Notes: generated by a model from the sequence alone, not told the origin. A stretch of DNA of 64,000 nt from Sphingobacterium sp. UGAL515B_05 (GCF_033097525.1 NZ_CP109907.1:2666001-2730000), one strand, 5' to 3'; shown: positions 43,667 to 53,330, numbered from the stretch's first letter. Made by a program: numbers and translations.

Positions 43667-44443
43667 ATGGAGCCTTTAAAAATCACCGTATTTCAAGCAT
43701 ATCTATTCTGGGAAAATATAGAGAAGAATCTAAATAATCTCGCGTTGAGACTTTCCTCATTGCGCGAGAAAACGGATGTTATTATTCTCCCCGAGATGTT
43801 TAATACAGGCTTCACGAATAATGTCGAAAAATGTGCAGAGCCGGCAAATGGCCCTACAACAAGATGGCTATTTGAGATGGCGAGTTCGCTTAACTGTGTT
43901 GTTGCCGGTTCCTTGATTATCGAGGAAGGTGGCAAATACTATAATCGCTTTGTGTGGATGTTTCCAGATGGTAAATATGTAAAATATGATAAACGCCACC
44001 TGTTTGGACTATCTAAAGAAAGTGAGTACTTCGAACCAGGAAATGAACGTATCCTGGTGGATATCAAAGGATGGAAAATTTGCCCAATGATCTGTTATGA
44101 CCTTAGATTCCCCGTCTGGTCTAAAAATCAAAATGGCGCATATGATATTTTAGTGTATACGGCCAGCTGGCCGGATAAGCGTTCTGCACATTGGAGAGCC
44201 CTCATACCAGCACGTGCGATAGAAAATCAAGCTTACGTTGTTGGAGTAAACCGGGTTGGGCATGATGGTAATGATATTTACTATTCAGGTGGTTCTATGT
44301 GTATCTCTCCACTTGGTGATGTGGTGTATTATAAGCCTGAAGACGAGGACTTGTATACATTTACCTTAAATCCGAATGATCTGTTGGAAGCACGGGAGAA
44401 ATTTCCTTTCTTAAAAGACTCCGATTCTTTTACAATCGGGTAA
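43667..44443 (+). CDS. nitrilase-family amidohydrolase (omega-amidase-like)
   Basis: 258 aa with the nitrilase triad Glu43 (LPEMF), Lys109 (YDKRHLFG) and Cys143 (ICYDLRFPVW). This pattern and length match the omega-amidase/YafV group that hydrolyses alpha-ketoglutaramate or alpha-ketosuccinamate. No signal peptide. It is followed after 85 bases-plus spacer by a MarR regulator and is probably a single gene. Confidence 0.9.
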   Translation: MEPLKITVFQAYLFWENIEKNLNNLALRLSSLREKTDVIILPEMFNTGFTNNVEKCAEPANGPTTRWLFEMASSLNCVVAGSLIIEEGGKYYNRFVWMFPDGKYVKYDKRHLFGLSKESEYFEPGNERILVDIKGWKICPMICYDLRFPVWSKNQNGAYDILVYTASWPDKRSAHWRALIPARAIENQAYVVGVNRVGHDGNDIYYSGGSMCISPLGDVVYYKPEDEDLYTFTLNPNDLLEAREKFPFLKDSDSFTIG

Positions 44444-44536
44444 CACGCTCTAAATTAGGTATAATTGCAAGCATTTATTTTGTTTGTCTCCTTTTTATTT
44501 GTTAAATTCAGTCTAGTATAAATCAAATTGTTATGA

Positions 44537-44569
44537 TTTATCAACATCTACTGGTGACATGTTGATAAA
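44537..44569. repeat. inverted repeat upstream of the MarR gene
   Basis: Perfect 11-bp arms TTTATCAACAT (44537-44547) and ATGTTGATAAA (44559-44569) with an 11-base spacer. The arms resemble those at 14139-14173. Either a distal MarR site or another DnaA-like repeat. Confidence 0.5.
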
Positions 44570-44667
44570 ATTTTGTTTGAGACAGTTAGATTAAAGCGTA
44601 ATTTAGGCTAACTATTAGCCAAAATACGTTTAGCTTTTTCTCAAATTATATGAAAGACGACGTTTTA

Positions 44668-44679
44668 TTATTGCAATAA
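44668..44679. promoter_or_regulatory. candidate MarR operator
   Basis: Perfect 12-bp palindrome TTATTGCAATAA, 30 bases upstream of the marR-type ATG at 44710, where autorepression sites usually lie. Binding is inferred from position and symmetry only. Confidence 0.45.
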
Positions 44680-44709
44680 GTTGCGTAAACAACCATAACC
44701 ATTATTCAT

Positions 44710-45153
44710 ATGTTAGACCAAGATTTAGTATCACAAGAGTATTTTTATAATTTCCTAACGGGAAAATACTCAATTGCAGTTATGCGGAGATTACAACGTA
44801 ATCTCAAGGAGGCCGGGTTAAGCATTACTTCTGAACAATGGAGTATCATGTATAACCTGTGGGTAGAAGAGGGCCTAACCCAGCAGGAACTCGCTATTCG
44901 TACATTTCGAGATAAGCCGAGTGTCACGCGATTAATTAATAACCTTGAACGGGTAAATCTAGTGATCCGCGTCAATGATAAAAACGACAGAAGGTCCAAT
45001 CTGATCTACTTAACAAAAACCGGACGAAAGATGAAGGATGAAGGAATGAAGCAGGCAAAAAATACCATTGAACAGGCTTTAGGGGGATTAGCCGACGATC
45101 AAATTGCCTTGTCAAATACCATTCTGCATCGCGTATTATTTAATTTGAAATAA
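44710..45153 (+). CDS. MarR-family transcriptional regulator
   Basis: 147 aa winged-helix dimeric regulator. N-terminal dimerisation helix, helix-turn-helix LTQQELAIRTFRDKPSVTRLINNLE and wing VNDKNDRRSNLIYLTKTGRK are standard for MarR. No gene for an efflux pump or enzyme adjoins, so its regulon is elsewhere or is itself; a palindrome lies 30 bases upstream. Ligand unknown. Confidence 0.93.
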   Translation: MLDQDLVSQEYFYNFLTGKYSIAVMRRLQRNLKEAGLSITSEQWSIMYNLWVEEGLTQQELAIRTFRDKPSVTRLINNLERVNLVIRVNDKNDRRSNLIYLTKTGRKMKDEGMKQAKNTIEQALGGLADDQIALSNTILHRVLFNLK

Positions 45154-45197
45154 AGATACTTAGTGGGGTTTATTTTATAAGGGAACTATCAGGGTAT

Positions 45198-45238
45198 AAA
45201 AAAGGTCCCCTATGTATTCAACATAGGGGACCTTTTTT
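45198..45238. terminator. bidirectional terminator
   Basis: Perfect 18-bp stem, arms 45198-45215 and 45221-45238, five-base loop, with six A at the left and six T at the right, between convergent genes ending at 45153 and 45256. Confidence 0.93.
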
Positions 45239-45255
45239 ATATGAATTTCTAGCAG

Positions 45256-46812
45256 TTAATCTTCGAAAAGTTTGCTTTCGAAATCTGTATGGCTATTGAC
45301 CAATTTACCTTCAGTTCCGAAATAGATTTCCTGAAAACTTAATGTACGGATAGCGTCTACCTTACGATAGAATTTATCAGCCGATACATCCGAAAGTGTT
45401 TTGAAACCACAAGCTTCCATAATTTCGACTGTAGCACGTAATGTGTTGCGGTGGAACTGAGCTACGCGTACATATTTATCATTTACGTCGAGCCCTTTGT
45501 ATAAATGCGGCTGTTGCGTGGCAACTCCAACCGGACAAACGTCTTCATTACACTTAAGTGCTTGAATACAACCTAAAGCGAACATCATACCGCGAGCACT
45601 ATAACATGCATCTGCGCCTAAGGCAATAACTTTTAAGATATCGAAACCCGTTACAATACGGCTGGATACGATAACTTTAACATGTTTTTTCAAACCAAAA
45701 GCAATCAAGGTTTTCGTTACAAATGCCAATGCATCGTATAGTGGCATTCCTAGGTTATCTGTAAACTCTAGTGGCGCAGCTCCTGTACCACCTTCTGATC
45801 CATCTACGGAGATAAAATCCGGGAAGATCTGCGTGTTTTGCATGGCGTGACAGATGTCGATAAACTCATGTTTATCGCCGATACAAATTTTGAAACCGAT
45901 AGGCTTTCCACCCGATAGCTCGCGCAGCTGTTGTATGAAGTGCATCATTTCAGTCGGTGAGGAGAAAGCGCTATGTGCTGGAGGCGACATCACATCTGTT
46001 CCTGGAATGACGTGACGAATAGCCGCGACCTCAGGGGTGTTTTTTGCCGCTGGAAGGATACCCCCATGACCGGGTTTAGCACCTTGCGAAAGTTTCAATT
46101 CGACCATCTTCACGTTTTCACGATTGGATTTTTCTCGGAAAAGTTCCGGATCAAATTTTCCCTCCTTATTACGGCACCCAAAATAACCTGTACCCACCTG
46201 CCAGATTAAATCACCCCCATTGTTGTGGTAATCGCTGATTCCCCCTTCGCCGGTATTGTGTGCAAAGTTTTGAAGTGCAGCACCCTTATTTAATGCCGTT
46301 ATCGCTGTTTTGCTCAATGCACCATAACTCATTGCCGAGATGTTGAACACACTTAAGCTATAAGGCTTTTTACAGGCTGCATTTCCAACAGTGGTGCGCA
46401 GGTCGTGGTTTTCGATATGGCAAGGGAAAACAGAGTGTGCAGCCCATTCGTTCCCGACTGCCTGTGGATCGGTCTGCATACCAAATGCTACAGTTTCACG
46501 TTGATTTTTTGCACGTTGGTATACGATCGAACGCTGTCTTCTGTTGAAAGGACGTCCATCCATATCCGATTCCCAAAAATATTGTCTCAACTCAGGACGG
46601 ATAGATTCGAAGATATAGCGGAAATATCCAACTAAGGGATAATTGCGTAGGATGGCATGTTTGGTCTGGAAACTATGGTATAACGCAATCAATAGCAATG
46701 GAAATGGGATGATAAGCAGCCAAAACCAGCTTGATGTAAATATAAATCCAAATGATACAATGATTAAATTAATCACAATCATTATTGAAAGAATGAGTTT
46801 TCTAACTTCCAT
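45256..46812 (-). CDS. membrane-anchored FMN-binding glutamate-synthase-family protein
   Basis: 518 aa. Two N-terminal hydrophobic helices (about 6-22 and 27-43) precede the FMN/3Fe-4S barrel of the glutamate synthase large subunit: NISAMSYGALSKTAI, HNTGEGGISDYH, AKPGHGGILPAAKNT, VDGSEGGTGAAPLEF and the cluster cysteines CIQALKCNEDVCPVG. The amidotransferase and GXGXG domains of GltB are absent. The substrate of such short forms is not established. Transcribed from a -7 box about 100 bases upstream. Confidence 0.9.
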   Translation of the reverse strand: MEVRKLILSIMIVINLIIVSFGFIFTSSWFWLLIIPFPLLLIALYHSFQTKHAILRNYPLVGYFRYIFESIRPELRQYFWESDMDGRPFNRRQRSIVYQRAKNQRETVAFGMQTDPQAVGNEWAAHSVFPCHIENHDLRTTVGNAACKKPYSLSVFNISAMSYGALSKTAITALNKGAALQNFAHNTGEGGISDYHNNGGDLIWQVGTGYFGCRNKEGKFDPELFREKSNRENVKMVELKLSQGAKPGHGGILPAAKNTPEVAAIRHVIPGTDVMSPPAHSAFSSPTEMMHFIQQLRELSGGKPIGFKICIGDKHEFIDICHAMQNTQIFPDFISVDGSEGGTGAAPLEFTDNLGMPLYDALAFVTKTLIAFGLKKHVKVIVSSRIVTGFDILKVIALGADACYSARGMMFALGCIQALKCNEDVCPVGVATQQPHLYKGLDVNDKYVRVAQFHRNTLRATVEIMEACGFKTLSDVSADKFYRKVDAIRTLSFQEIYFGTEGKLVNSHTDFESKLFED

Positions 46813-46913
46813 AGAAAATACGATTGTTTAGTTTTAATTCGCTATTTTAATGTTTAGCCCAACTGATTATTTTATTACTCAATTAGCATTCCAAAATGCG
46901 CTTTTGGACGAAG

Positions 46914-46921
46914 CAAATGTA
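46914..46921 (-). promoter_or_regulatory. -7 box upstream of the glutamate-synthase-like gene
   Basis: Minus-strand TACATTTG matches TAnnTTTG exactly, 102 bases before the ATG at 46812. It could serve that gene with a leader of about 95 bases. Confidence 0.45.
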
Positions 46922-46998
46922 CTAAAGTTCCTGAAGTAAATGGATATATTTACCCCTTGGAGGTAAGTTTTGATAAGTTTATAACCGTTTCTAACAAA

Positions 46999-47760
46999 CT
47001 ATTTTCTTTTAGTAATCTCCTGCGACAAAAGTTGATAGATTTGCTGTAAATCTGGTTTATTGCTAATAAATTGCAAATGTTTTTGCATTGTTGTGCTGTC
47101 TTGTCGGATCGCTGGTCCTGTCTGAACTGTTATTGGAATATGATTTTGCACTTTTTCTGCCGTTTCCAGGATAATTGGTTTGATTAAATCAAAGGACAAC
47201 TTGTTTTCTTCCAATAACTCATAAGCCATCTGATAGAGGATATTGGAGAAATTATTGACCATGACCGAGGCCAAGTGAATGGCTAAGCGTTGCGTTGAGT
47301 TACAATAGATACTCCGCGGTGCAAATGTCTGTGCGAGCTGAAGTAGCGCGGCACTATTTTCATCGGTGTTACCTTCAACACAAAGTGGGACGGTCGAGAA
47401 ATCGACTGCTTTATTTTTGGACAGCGACTGTGGCGGATAGAGGACTCCTGTATTTTTAAATCTAGTCAGTACAGATATATCCGTTGCGCCCGAACAATGG
47501 ATAACAATTCCTTTTAAATCTTTTGGTAGCGCTTCTACCAGCGATACAATGGCCTGATCGGTAACGGCAATGAGGTAAAGATCGGCATGTAGGTCTAGTT
47601 CAGATAGTTGGTCAATTGCTGGGCAATGAAGAGCAAAGGCCAATGCATCTGCATTGGCCTTTGTTTTACTGTAGATCTGAACGATATGCTGTCCTGTTTT
47701 TTGAAACTGTTGTCCAAAATGTGTAGCGGCATTACCGCTTCCTAAGATCACAATGTTCAT
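46999..47760 (-). CDS. DUF2520 / Rossmann-fold NADP-dependent protein
   Basis: 253 aa. An N-terminal Rossmann motif (MNIVILGSGNAATHFGQQF) like that of F420-NADP oxidoreductase/pyrroline-5-carboxylate reductase types, followed by the DUF2520 helical part (LASVMVNNFSNILYQMAYELLEE). Such proteins are probable oxidoreductases with unknown substrate. Its ATG overlaps the ccmF stop codon region, so it is the last gene of the ccmE-ccmF transcript. Confidence 0.85.
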   Translation of the reverse strand: MNIVILGSGNAATHFGQQFQKTGQHIVQIYSKTKANADALAFALHCPAIDQLSELDLHADLYLIAVTDQAIVSLVEALPKDLKGIVIHCSGATDISVLTRFKNTGVLYPPQSLSKNKAVDFSTVPLCVEGNTDENSAALLQLAQTFAPRSIYCNSTQRLAIHLASVMVNNFSNILYQMAYELLEENKLSFDLIKPIILETAEKVQNHIPITVQTGPAIRQDSTTMQKHLQFISNKPDLQQIYQLLSQEITKRK

Positions 47761-50219
47761 TATTTAAGTGCTTTTCGTTTTTCCTCTTTATTTCTTCTCA
47801 CAATGGACATGATAAAGCCGATGGTCATGACAATCGTTCCACACCAGAAAAAGTTGATGTATGGGAATTTAATGGCTTTAAATACCACCCATTTCTTTTC
47901 TGGAAGCGGCTTTTGATAAACCATGATTTCCAGTTTATCCTTGTCAGGTTTAATTCCCGTAAATCTGAATTTAAGTCCTTGTTCGTTGACATCTTTATTG
48001 AAGTCATAAACACCACCGTCTTTAATTAAGTAGATTGGTTGTACCTCATACTGTTTGTTGTCGGCCGAAAATACTTTTATTTTCAATCCAACCATGACAT
48101 CACTAGGACCTTTTGGGATTTTCTCCAGGTGAGCCTCTTTGTTTAAGCCTTCAATGACATAATATCCATTGCGGTAGCGTAGGGTATCACCGATATTTAC
48201 CTGATACGTTGCCGGCTCCTCATAGTCTTCGAAACCAGTTTTGTCTTCTGCCGGAACTTTCGCATGCGTTGCTTGGCTTTCAGCTGCAGCGGCGGTAATC
48301 AGCGTATAAACATCGTGCGTAACATAATGTTTGGTCGCAGGAGTACCAATCAAACCGCCCATTTTCGCGTTGTTTTGTGCAAAAGGTTGTAGCACAAAAT
48401 GCTCCTTCACTTTACCTGTTTCTTCGTCGATCCGCTCGTATTTTATTTTATAAAACGTATTTGGAGCCACAATGCTATCACCGATATAGGTTATTTTGTA
48501 TTCCCCCATTTGTACAGGTTCACCTTCGGTCAAGAATAAGTTGTCGCCAGGTTTCTCCACTTTGTCAAATCCCGATACAGCAATGTAACCTGTGTTGTTG
48601 ACCGAGATGACCTCGTTGGTTGCTGCGGCCACCATGGCACCGATAAGTAATAATCCAAAGCCGATATGGGCTACCGAAGAGCCGGCCAGCTTCCATTTAC
48701 CTTTGACAGCATCCCCCAATACGCGGATATTCGCCAAAATACAGAAAATACTTGCGAAGGTGATCAAAATATAGATCAGGTTGGTATAAGTCTTTGTAAA
48801 ATAGACGACAGCAGCCGTTAGAATGAGAGACACAACTAACGATGCTACCGTGGAAGCCAAAAACTTGCGGCTATCGGTACGTTTGTATTTTAAGAATTGT
48901 GTAAATCCGGTTAAGATCATAACGATCACTGCAAAACCCGATTGCCACTTGTTATAATGTTGGATCGGATCCAAAGGTGGAGCTACCTTGGTGCCAAAGA
49001 TCTTGTTGAACACTGGAATTGATGTTGAAGCAATGATCTGTGCACAGGCGACTGTCAATACCAAAGCGCCAATAAACATCCAGAATTCTCTTGAATAGAT
49101 ATCCTCATCCTTTTCTGTGATAGGCATCTCTTTCTTTTTGACCGTAAGAAATACCACCATGATAACCAAAAAGACAACATTGAATAAGATCAACTGTCCG
49201 CTCATTCCCAGATCGGTAAAGGAGTGTACAGAAGTCTCTCCAAGGACACCACTACGTGTCAGGTAAGATGCATAGATAACAAGTACAAAGCTGATCATCG
49301 CCAAAAATGTAGCGGTGAAATAAGAGTGACCTGAATTCTTGTAAGCAATCATGACGTGGACAGCAGCAATCAGGGTAAACCAAGGAATAATTGATGCATT
49401 TTCTACCGGATCCCATGCCCAGAAGCCACCGAAGTTAAGTGCTTCGTAAGCCCAGAATGACCCCATGATAATACCTGCACCTAAAATCATCACGGCAAAT
49501 AAAGCCCAAGGAAGTGCTGCATTGATCCATTCTTTGTAACGTTTGGTCCAAAGAGCACCTGTTGCATAAGCAAAAGGAACGATCATTGACGCAAAGCCAA
49601 GGAACAGTGTTGGTGGGTGAATCACCATCCAGTAATTTTGAAGCAAAGGGTTCAAACCATTACCGTCGGTGATAAGTGAAAGATAATTAGCTTCTCTAAA
49701 GATCGGAATATCCATTGCTTCACGCAATAGAATAAACGGGGAGCTACCGATACGCAGACCGAATATTTCCACACCAATAATCATGGAAGCTAAGAATGCT
49801 TGACATAACATGACGAAAGTCATGACAGACGATTCCCAGCTTTTTGCTTTAAACAGCAAAACAGAACCCAATACTGTTTGCCAGAACATCCAGAGCCAAA
49901 AACTACCCTCCTGACCTTCCCAAAAACTGGAAATGATATAGTACGTAGGGAGTGTCTTGGACGAGTGTGCCCAAGCATAATTATATTCAAAAAGATGATT
50001 GTATATAATATAAAATAAAGTTGCACCAATCGCCACTACGGAGACCGCATTAGTCCAAAAGGCAATACGTGCAATTTTTTTCCATGAATTCTCTTCAGGG
50101 TATTTTGTTGCAAAAAAGTAACTGATAAAGGATAGAAGTGCAGCACCAAAAGAAAGTACAATAAAAAATTGTCCGATCTGCCCTGGCAGCAGGTGCTCAC
50201 CAACGTAATTAACGTCCAT
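47760..50219 (-). CDS. ccmF: cytochrome c maturation heme lyase subunit CcmF
   Basis: 819 aa, about 15 transmembrane helices, longer than E. coli CcmF (about 650). Takes heme from CcmE and attaches it to apocytochrome c at the periplasmic face. The WWD-type segment GGFWAWDPVENAS and the flanking histidines are present, followed by a large periplasmic domain (about residues 530-770) and a last helix. It begins 19 bases after the ccmE stop. Confidence 0.93.
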   Translation of the reverse strand: MDVNYVGEHLLPGQIGQFFIVLSFGAALLSFISYFFATKYPEENSWKKIARIAFWTNAVSVVAIGATLFYIIYNHLFEYNYAWAHSSKTLPTYYIISSFWEGQEGSFWLWMFWQTVLGSVLLFKAKSWESSVMTFVMLCQAFLASMIIGVEIFGLRIGSSPFILLREAMDIPIFREANYLSLITDGNGLNPLLQNYWMVIHPPTLFLGFASMIVPFAYATGALWTKRYKEWINAALPWALFAVMILGAGIIMGSFWAYEALNFGGFWAWDPVENASIIPWFTLIAAVHVMIAYKNSGHSYFTATFLAMISFVLVIYASYLTRSGVLGETSVHSFTDLGMSGQLILFNVVFLVIMVVFLTVKKKEMPITEKDEDIYSREFWMFIGALVLTVACAQIIASTSIPVFNKIFGTKVAPPLDPIQHYNKWQSGFAVIVMILTGFTQFLKYKRTDSRKFLASTVASLVVSLILTAAVVYFTKTYTNLIYILITFASIFCILANIRVLGDAVKGKWKLAGSSVAHIGFGLLLIGAMVAAATNEVISVNNTGYIAVSGFDKVEKPGDNLFLTEGEPVQMGEYKITYIGDSIVAPNTFYKIKYERIDEETGKVKEHFVLQPFAQNNAKMGGLIGTPATKHYVTHDVYTLITAAAAESQATHAKVPAEDKTGFEDYEEPATYQVNIGDTLRYRNGYYVIEGLNKEAHLEKIPKGPSDVMVGLKIKVFSADNKQYEVQPIYLIKDGGVYDFNKDVNEQGLKFRFTGIKPDKDKLEIMVYQKPLPEKKWVVFKAIKFPYINFFWCGTIVMTIGFIMSIVRRNKEEKRKALK

Positions 50220-50238
50220 TGAAAATTGATTTTACGAA

Positions 50239-50646
50239 TTAATTATTGAAAGCAGTAGCATTGATCTCGGTGACGACCGATTTATCGTTATATTTTGACG
50301 GACATTTCATCAATATCTTACTTGCCCTAAACACATTTCCGTCCATTTTTCCTGTCAATACAATTTGCTCTGAACGTTCAATATCTTGAGGTTTGGCGCC
50401 TCTAAAAATCACTTCACATTCTGTACCATCGTTGTCACGCATGAAAAACGAAAATTTGTTGGCGTCAGTTTTGGGATCATAATGAAGCGCTTTGTCTTTA
50501 TTCAATTGACCTACCACATATAGTTCGGTTTTCTTTTCTTTAGCTTCGCTAAATGTCGAATAGGTACTTGAATCGGTATAGATAACAAGTATCATAGCAA
50601 TTGCGACAGCAATGATAGCGATTAGAATAATTGAACTTTTTTTCAT
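50239..50646 (-). CDS. ccmE: cytochrome c maturation heme chaperone CcmE, CxxxY variant
   Basis: 135 aa. One N-terminal helix (about 5-23) anchors a periplasmic OB-fold (ELYVVGQLNKD...VIFRGAKPQDIE...VLTGKMDGNVFRASKILMK). In classical CcmE the heme-binding residue is His in HxxxY; here the site is Cys115-Pro-Ser-Lys-Tyr119, i.e. CxxxY. This form is known from a minority (System I*) lineage. The protein is otherwise complete. It heads the ccmE-ccmF-DUF2520 operon. Confidence 0.92.
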   Translation of the reverse strand: MKKSSIILIAIIAVAIAMILVIYTDSSTYSTFSEAKEKKTELYVVGQLNKDKALHYDPKTDANKFSFFMRDNDGTECEVIFRGAKPQDIERSEQIVLTGKMDGNVFRASKILMKCPSKYNDKSVVTEINATAFNN

Positions 50647-51031
50647 TTGTATTTACTTATTTTATAAGTGTTTGATCTCATCGTATAAATGAGCTCGTTT
50701 CACCCGGTTTGTTTTTTCTTAACGTTGAATAGCTGTTCCGATCTGCCAGATATCCTCCTGTTTTTTCAGAAAGATTATTACCCAAATCTGACAACGTTGT
50801 GCTCGCTAGAATCCCACATTGATTACATTTGAGACCTAATCGAATGCAAAATTACAAATAGATTCGCTAAGAAAGGAATAATGCAACTTTTCCATATTAT
50901 TTATATCTATTCTAAATAGTTTGAATTAATTGGAAAAATAAGCTAGATTCGAATGCTTTTGAATAATTTGAAGTGAAATTTGCTATTTTGGTTCTAATGA
51001 TATCGCATGAATTTTACAATTGCCTGTTAAT
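50647..51031. other. 385-base divergent spacer ccmE / LpxR
   Basis: Minus-strand TAATTTTG (50847-50854) matches the -7 consensus exactly and may drive ccmE with a leader near 200 bases; TATTTTG at 50984 could serve the LpxR gene. The rest is AT-rich with no gene seen. Confidence 0.45.
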
Positions 51032-51991
51032 ATGAGTGTTGCTTTGCGATTTTTAGGCCTCTTTTGGGCTGTTATATTTCCCTGCTTTTTTGTTTTTGGA
51101 CAGGTAAAATTCCGTAATCAGGAAATTGCTATCCAAAATGACAATGACGTTTATCTACTGACCGGTCAGGACCGCTATTATACCAATGGTATCAATATCA
51201 ACTATAGGATTGCGTTGCCAGGGAAACCGGATAGAGAGACTTCAAATACGGTATTGGATTTTGAAATAGGCCAACGGATTTACAATGGTATCAGTATCAT
51301 TGACTATAGACGGCAGGAAAAGAAATACGATAGACCATTTGCAGGTTACCTCTATTTGAGTGCTGGGGTAACACGGTTTTTACCGCACGATCAGGTTGTT
51401 GAGTTCAAGACTGAATTGGCGCAGATCGGTCCTAAATCCTACGGTGAAGAAGCACAGAAGTTTATCCATCATCTCTTTGGGATGTATGAGGCGACAGGTT
51501 GGGATACGCAGCTTGGAAATTCCTTCGGTATTGATTTAAGTGTAACCTATAAAAAAGGACTATACCGCAGTCAAAACCAGCAATTCGATGTGGGAATTAT
51601 AGGTGAGGGAACCATTGGGCTAAATAATACCAATATGGGGATTGCGGCCCCGCTTCGGTTGGGGAAGCTGAAGTCCTATCAGGCATCCACCTTTACACAT
51701 GGGCATTTGACACTGGGAAGAGCAGACAATGATAAAGAATGGTATTTTGTCTATCAACCAAGCGTGTCTCGTATTTTTTACAGCGCAACAGTAGAAGGCG
51801 GAAGAGGTAAAAATGATCCTATAGGTAAGTTATATACTGTTCAGCCTTGGATGCTTAGTCACCGCATTGGTTTCAATTGGTCTAATCACAAGATCAATTA
51901 CGGTATCAATTACATCTTCAATTCGAAAGAGCTCAAATCGGTGTTTCACCGGCATCAATATGGCGAGCTATTTTTTGCCTATCGTTTTTGA
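51032..51991 (+). CDS. lipid A deacylase LpxR-family outer-membrane protein
   Basis: 319 aa from the ATG at 51032 (a TTG 12 bases upstream is in frame). Signal peptide MSVALRFLGLFWAVIFPCFFVFGQ, then the family opening IAIQNDNDVYLLTGQDRYYTNG that carries the Asn, Asp and Thr active-site or calcium residues of LpxR. A 12-strand barrel is likely, ending in ELFFAYRF with a terminal aromatic residue. It removes the 3' acyl chains of lipid A in known members. Confidence 0.88.
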   Translation: MSVALRFLGLFWAVIFPCFFVFGQVKFRNQEIAIQNDNDVYLLTGQDRYYTNGININYRIALPGKPDRETSNTVLDFEIGQRIYNGISIIDYRRQEKKYDRPFAGYLYLSAGVTRFLPHDQVVEFKTELAQIGPKSYGEEAQKFIHHLFGMYEATGWDTQLGNSFGIDLSVTYKKGLYRSQNQQFDVGIIGEGTIGLNNTNMGIAAPLRLGKLKSYQASTFTHGHLTLGRADNDKEWYFVYQPSVSRIFYSATVEGGRGKNDPIGKLYTVQPWMLSHRIGFNWSNHKINYGINYIFNSKELKSVFHRHQYGELFFAYRF

Positions 51992-52079
51992 TCAGCCGGC
52001 CATACGTAGGACCTACATGGATCCGCTTGATAGGTTTTTCGTTGGTCCAGCGTTCAAATGTTTTTTGTTTGGAGCTTGT

Positions 52080-53330
52080 TTAACCTGGGTTTTCGGGAAT
52101 AGGGTCGGCCAGTTTTTGCCCGATCCATCTGGTGGTGAGCATAGCGGCTACGGTATCTCCAGTGGCATTGAGCATTGTTGCGAGGGGATCGACCAGGGTT
52201 GCTATGATCATAATGGAAGGGATCACCTCCGTTGGCATCTGATAAACCGATATGATCAGCATTTCTCCGATGTAGCCACCATTAGGAATACCTCCGGCTA
52301 CGATGCTCACCAGTAAAGTAATGCCAACCGCCATAATCAGATTGGCCGGGTCAAAAAAATCCTTGCCACTTAATAAAAGTGCAATATAGATTTTAAAAAT
52401 ACAGGCGATCGCCGATCCATGTTTGTGCAATGTTGTGCCTAGGGGAATGACGACACTAGCTACACTGTCGGGAATTCCAATTTGCTTGGCTGCAAGTAAG
52501 TTGGCCGGCATGGTGGCGAGGCTACTGCAGCTGCTCAATGCGGTCAAGGAAGGCAATATGTTATTTTGCCAATAACGTTTGACACCCTTTAGCCCGAATG
52601 CTAAAAAAGCGAATAAACTGAATACCGTGAAAAAATAGAAGATTCCAAAAAAGTAATATAGACCGATAGGTTTGGCATAGAAACCAAAGAGCTGCGGACC
52701 TAAGGTTCCGACTTGGTACGCGAAATATGCACCCAAACCAATGGGAGCGAGATTCATGACCATCACGAGTAAATTGCCCATCACAACATTGCCTGAATTG
52801 ATGAATTTACGAAAAACTTCTGCGGATGCCGCCGATTTACGTGTCGCAATACCAACGAGAAATGAGAAGATGACAAAGGCCAGCATATTTTGACGCGACA
52901 ATAAACTTGAGAATTCGCTGACGGTTAAAAAGCGGACCATTTTTTCACCCCAAGAATCATGAACAACTGTTTCCATGATCTTGTTTGTTTGTTCAATAGC
53001 CAGTGGAGCATCTACTGGAAAGAGGTAAAGGAAGCAGATGCTTGACAGTCCGGCGACGACAATACCCAGTACAAATACAAACGACATCATGCCGATGATT
53101 CTACCTAATACGCTGTCCCCATCGATATTGGCAACAGATGAGGATATGGCAAAAAATACAAGTGGTATAACGCTGACAAAAAGCAGGTTTAGAAAGATGT
53201 CGCCAATCGGTTTCAGGTTGTTGACACTATTCGGAAGAAAGATACCGATCAAACTTCCAATACTGATCCCAAGGAGTAGAAGTAAGATACTACCGTAGTT
53301 CTGTACAAAAGTTTTTGTAGTGTGTTTCAT
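52080..53330 (-). CDS. dicarboxylate/amino acid:cation symporter (DAACS)
   Basis: 416 aa, eight helices and two hairpins expected. LSRQNMLAFVIFSFLVGIATRK, the serine-rich LTALSSCSSLATMPANLLAAKQIG, and NGGYIGEMLIISVY and the binding-site DPLATMLNATGDTVAAMLTTRW are the glutamate/aspartate transporter signatures. It imports a dicarboxylate or acidic amino acid with sodium or protons. Convergent with LpxR, single gene. Confidence 0.93.
   Translation of the reverse strand: MKHTTKTFVQNYGSILLLLLGISIGSLIGIFLPNSVNNLKPIGDIFLNLLFVSVIPLVFFAISSSVANIDGDSVLGRIIGMMSFVFVLGIVVAGLSSICFLYLFPVDAPLAIEQTNKIMETVVHDSWGEKMVRFLTVSEFSSLLSRQNMLAFVIFSFLVGIATRKSAASAEVFRKFINSGNVVMGNLLVMVMNLAPIGLGAYFAYQVGTLGPQLFGFYAKPIGLYYFFGIFYFFTVFSLFAFLAFGLKGVKRYWQNNILPSLTALSSCSSLATMPANLLAAKQIGIPDSVASVVIPLGTTLHKHGSAIACIFKIYIALLLSGKDFFDPANLIMAVGITLLVSIVAGGIPNGGYIGEMLIISVYQMPTEVIPSIMIIATLVDPLATMLNATGDTVAAMLTTRWIGQKLADPIPENPG

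Noticed and set aside
51867..52316. Open frame spanning the end of the LpxR gene and the end of the symporter gene
   Set aside because: It is an out-of-frame shadow of two well-supported genes.
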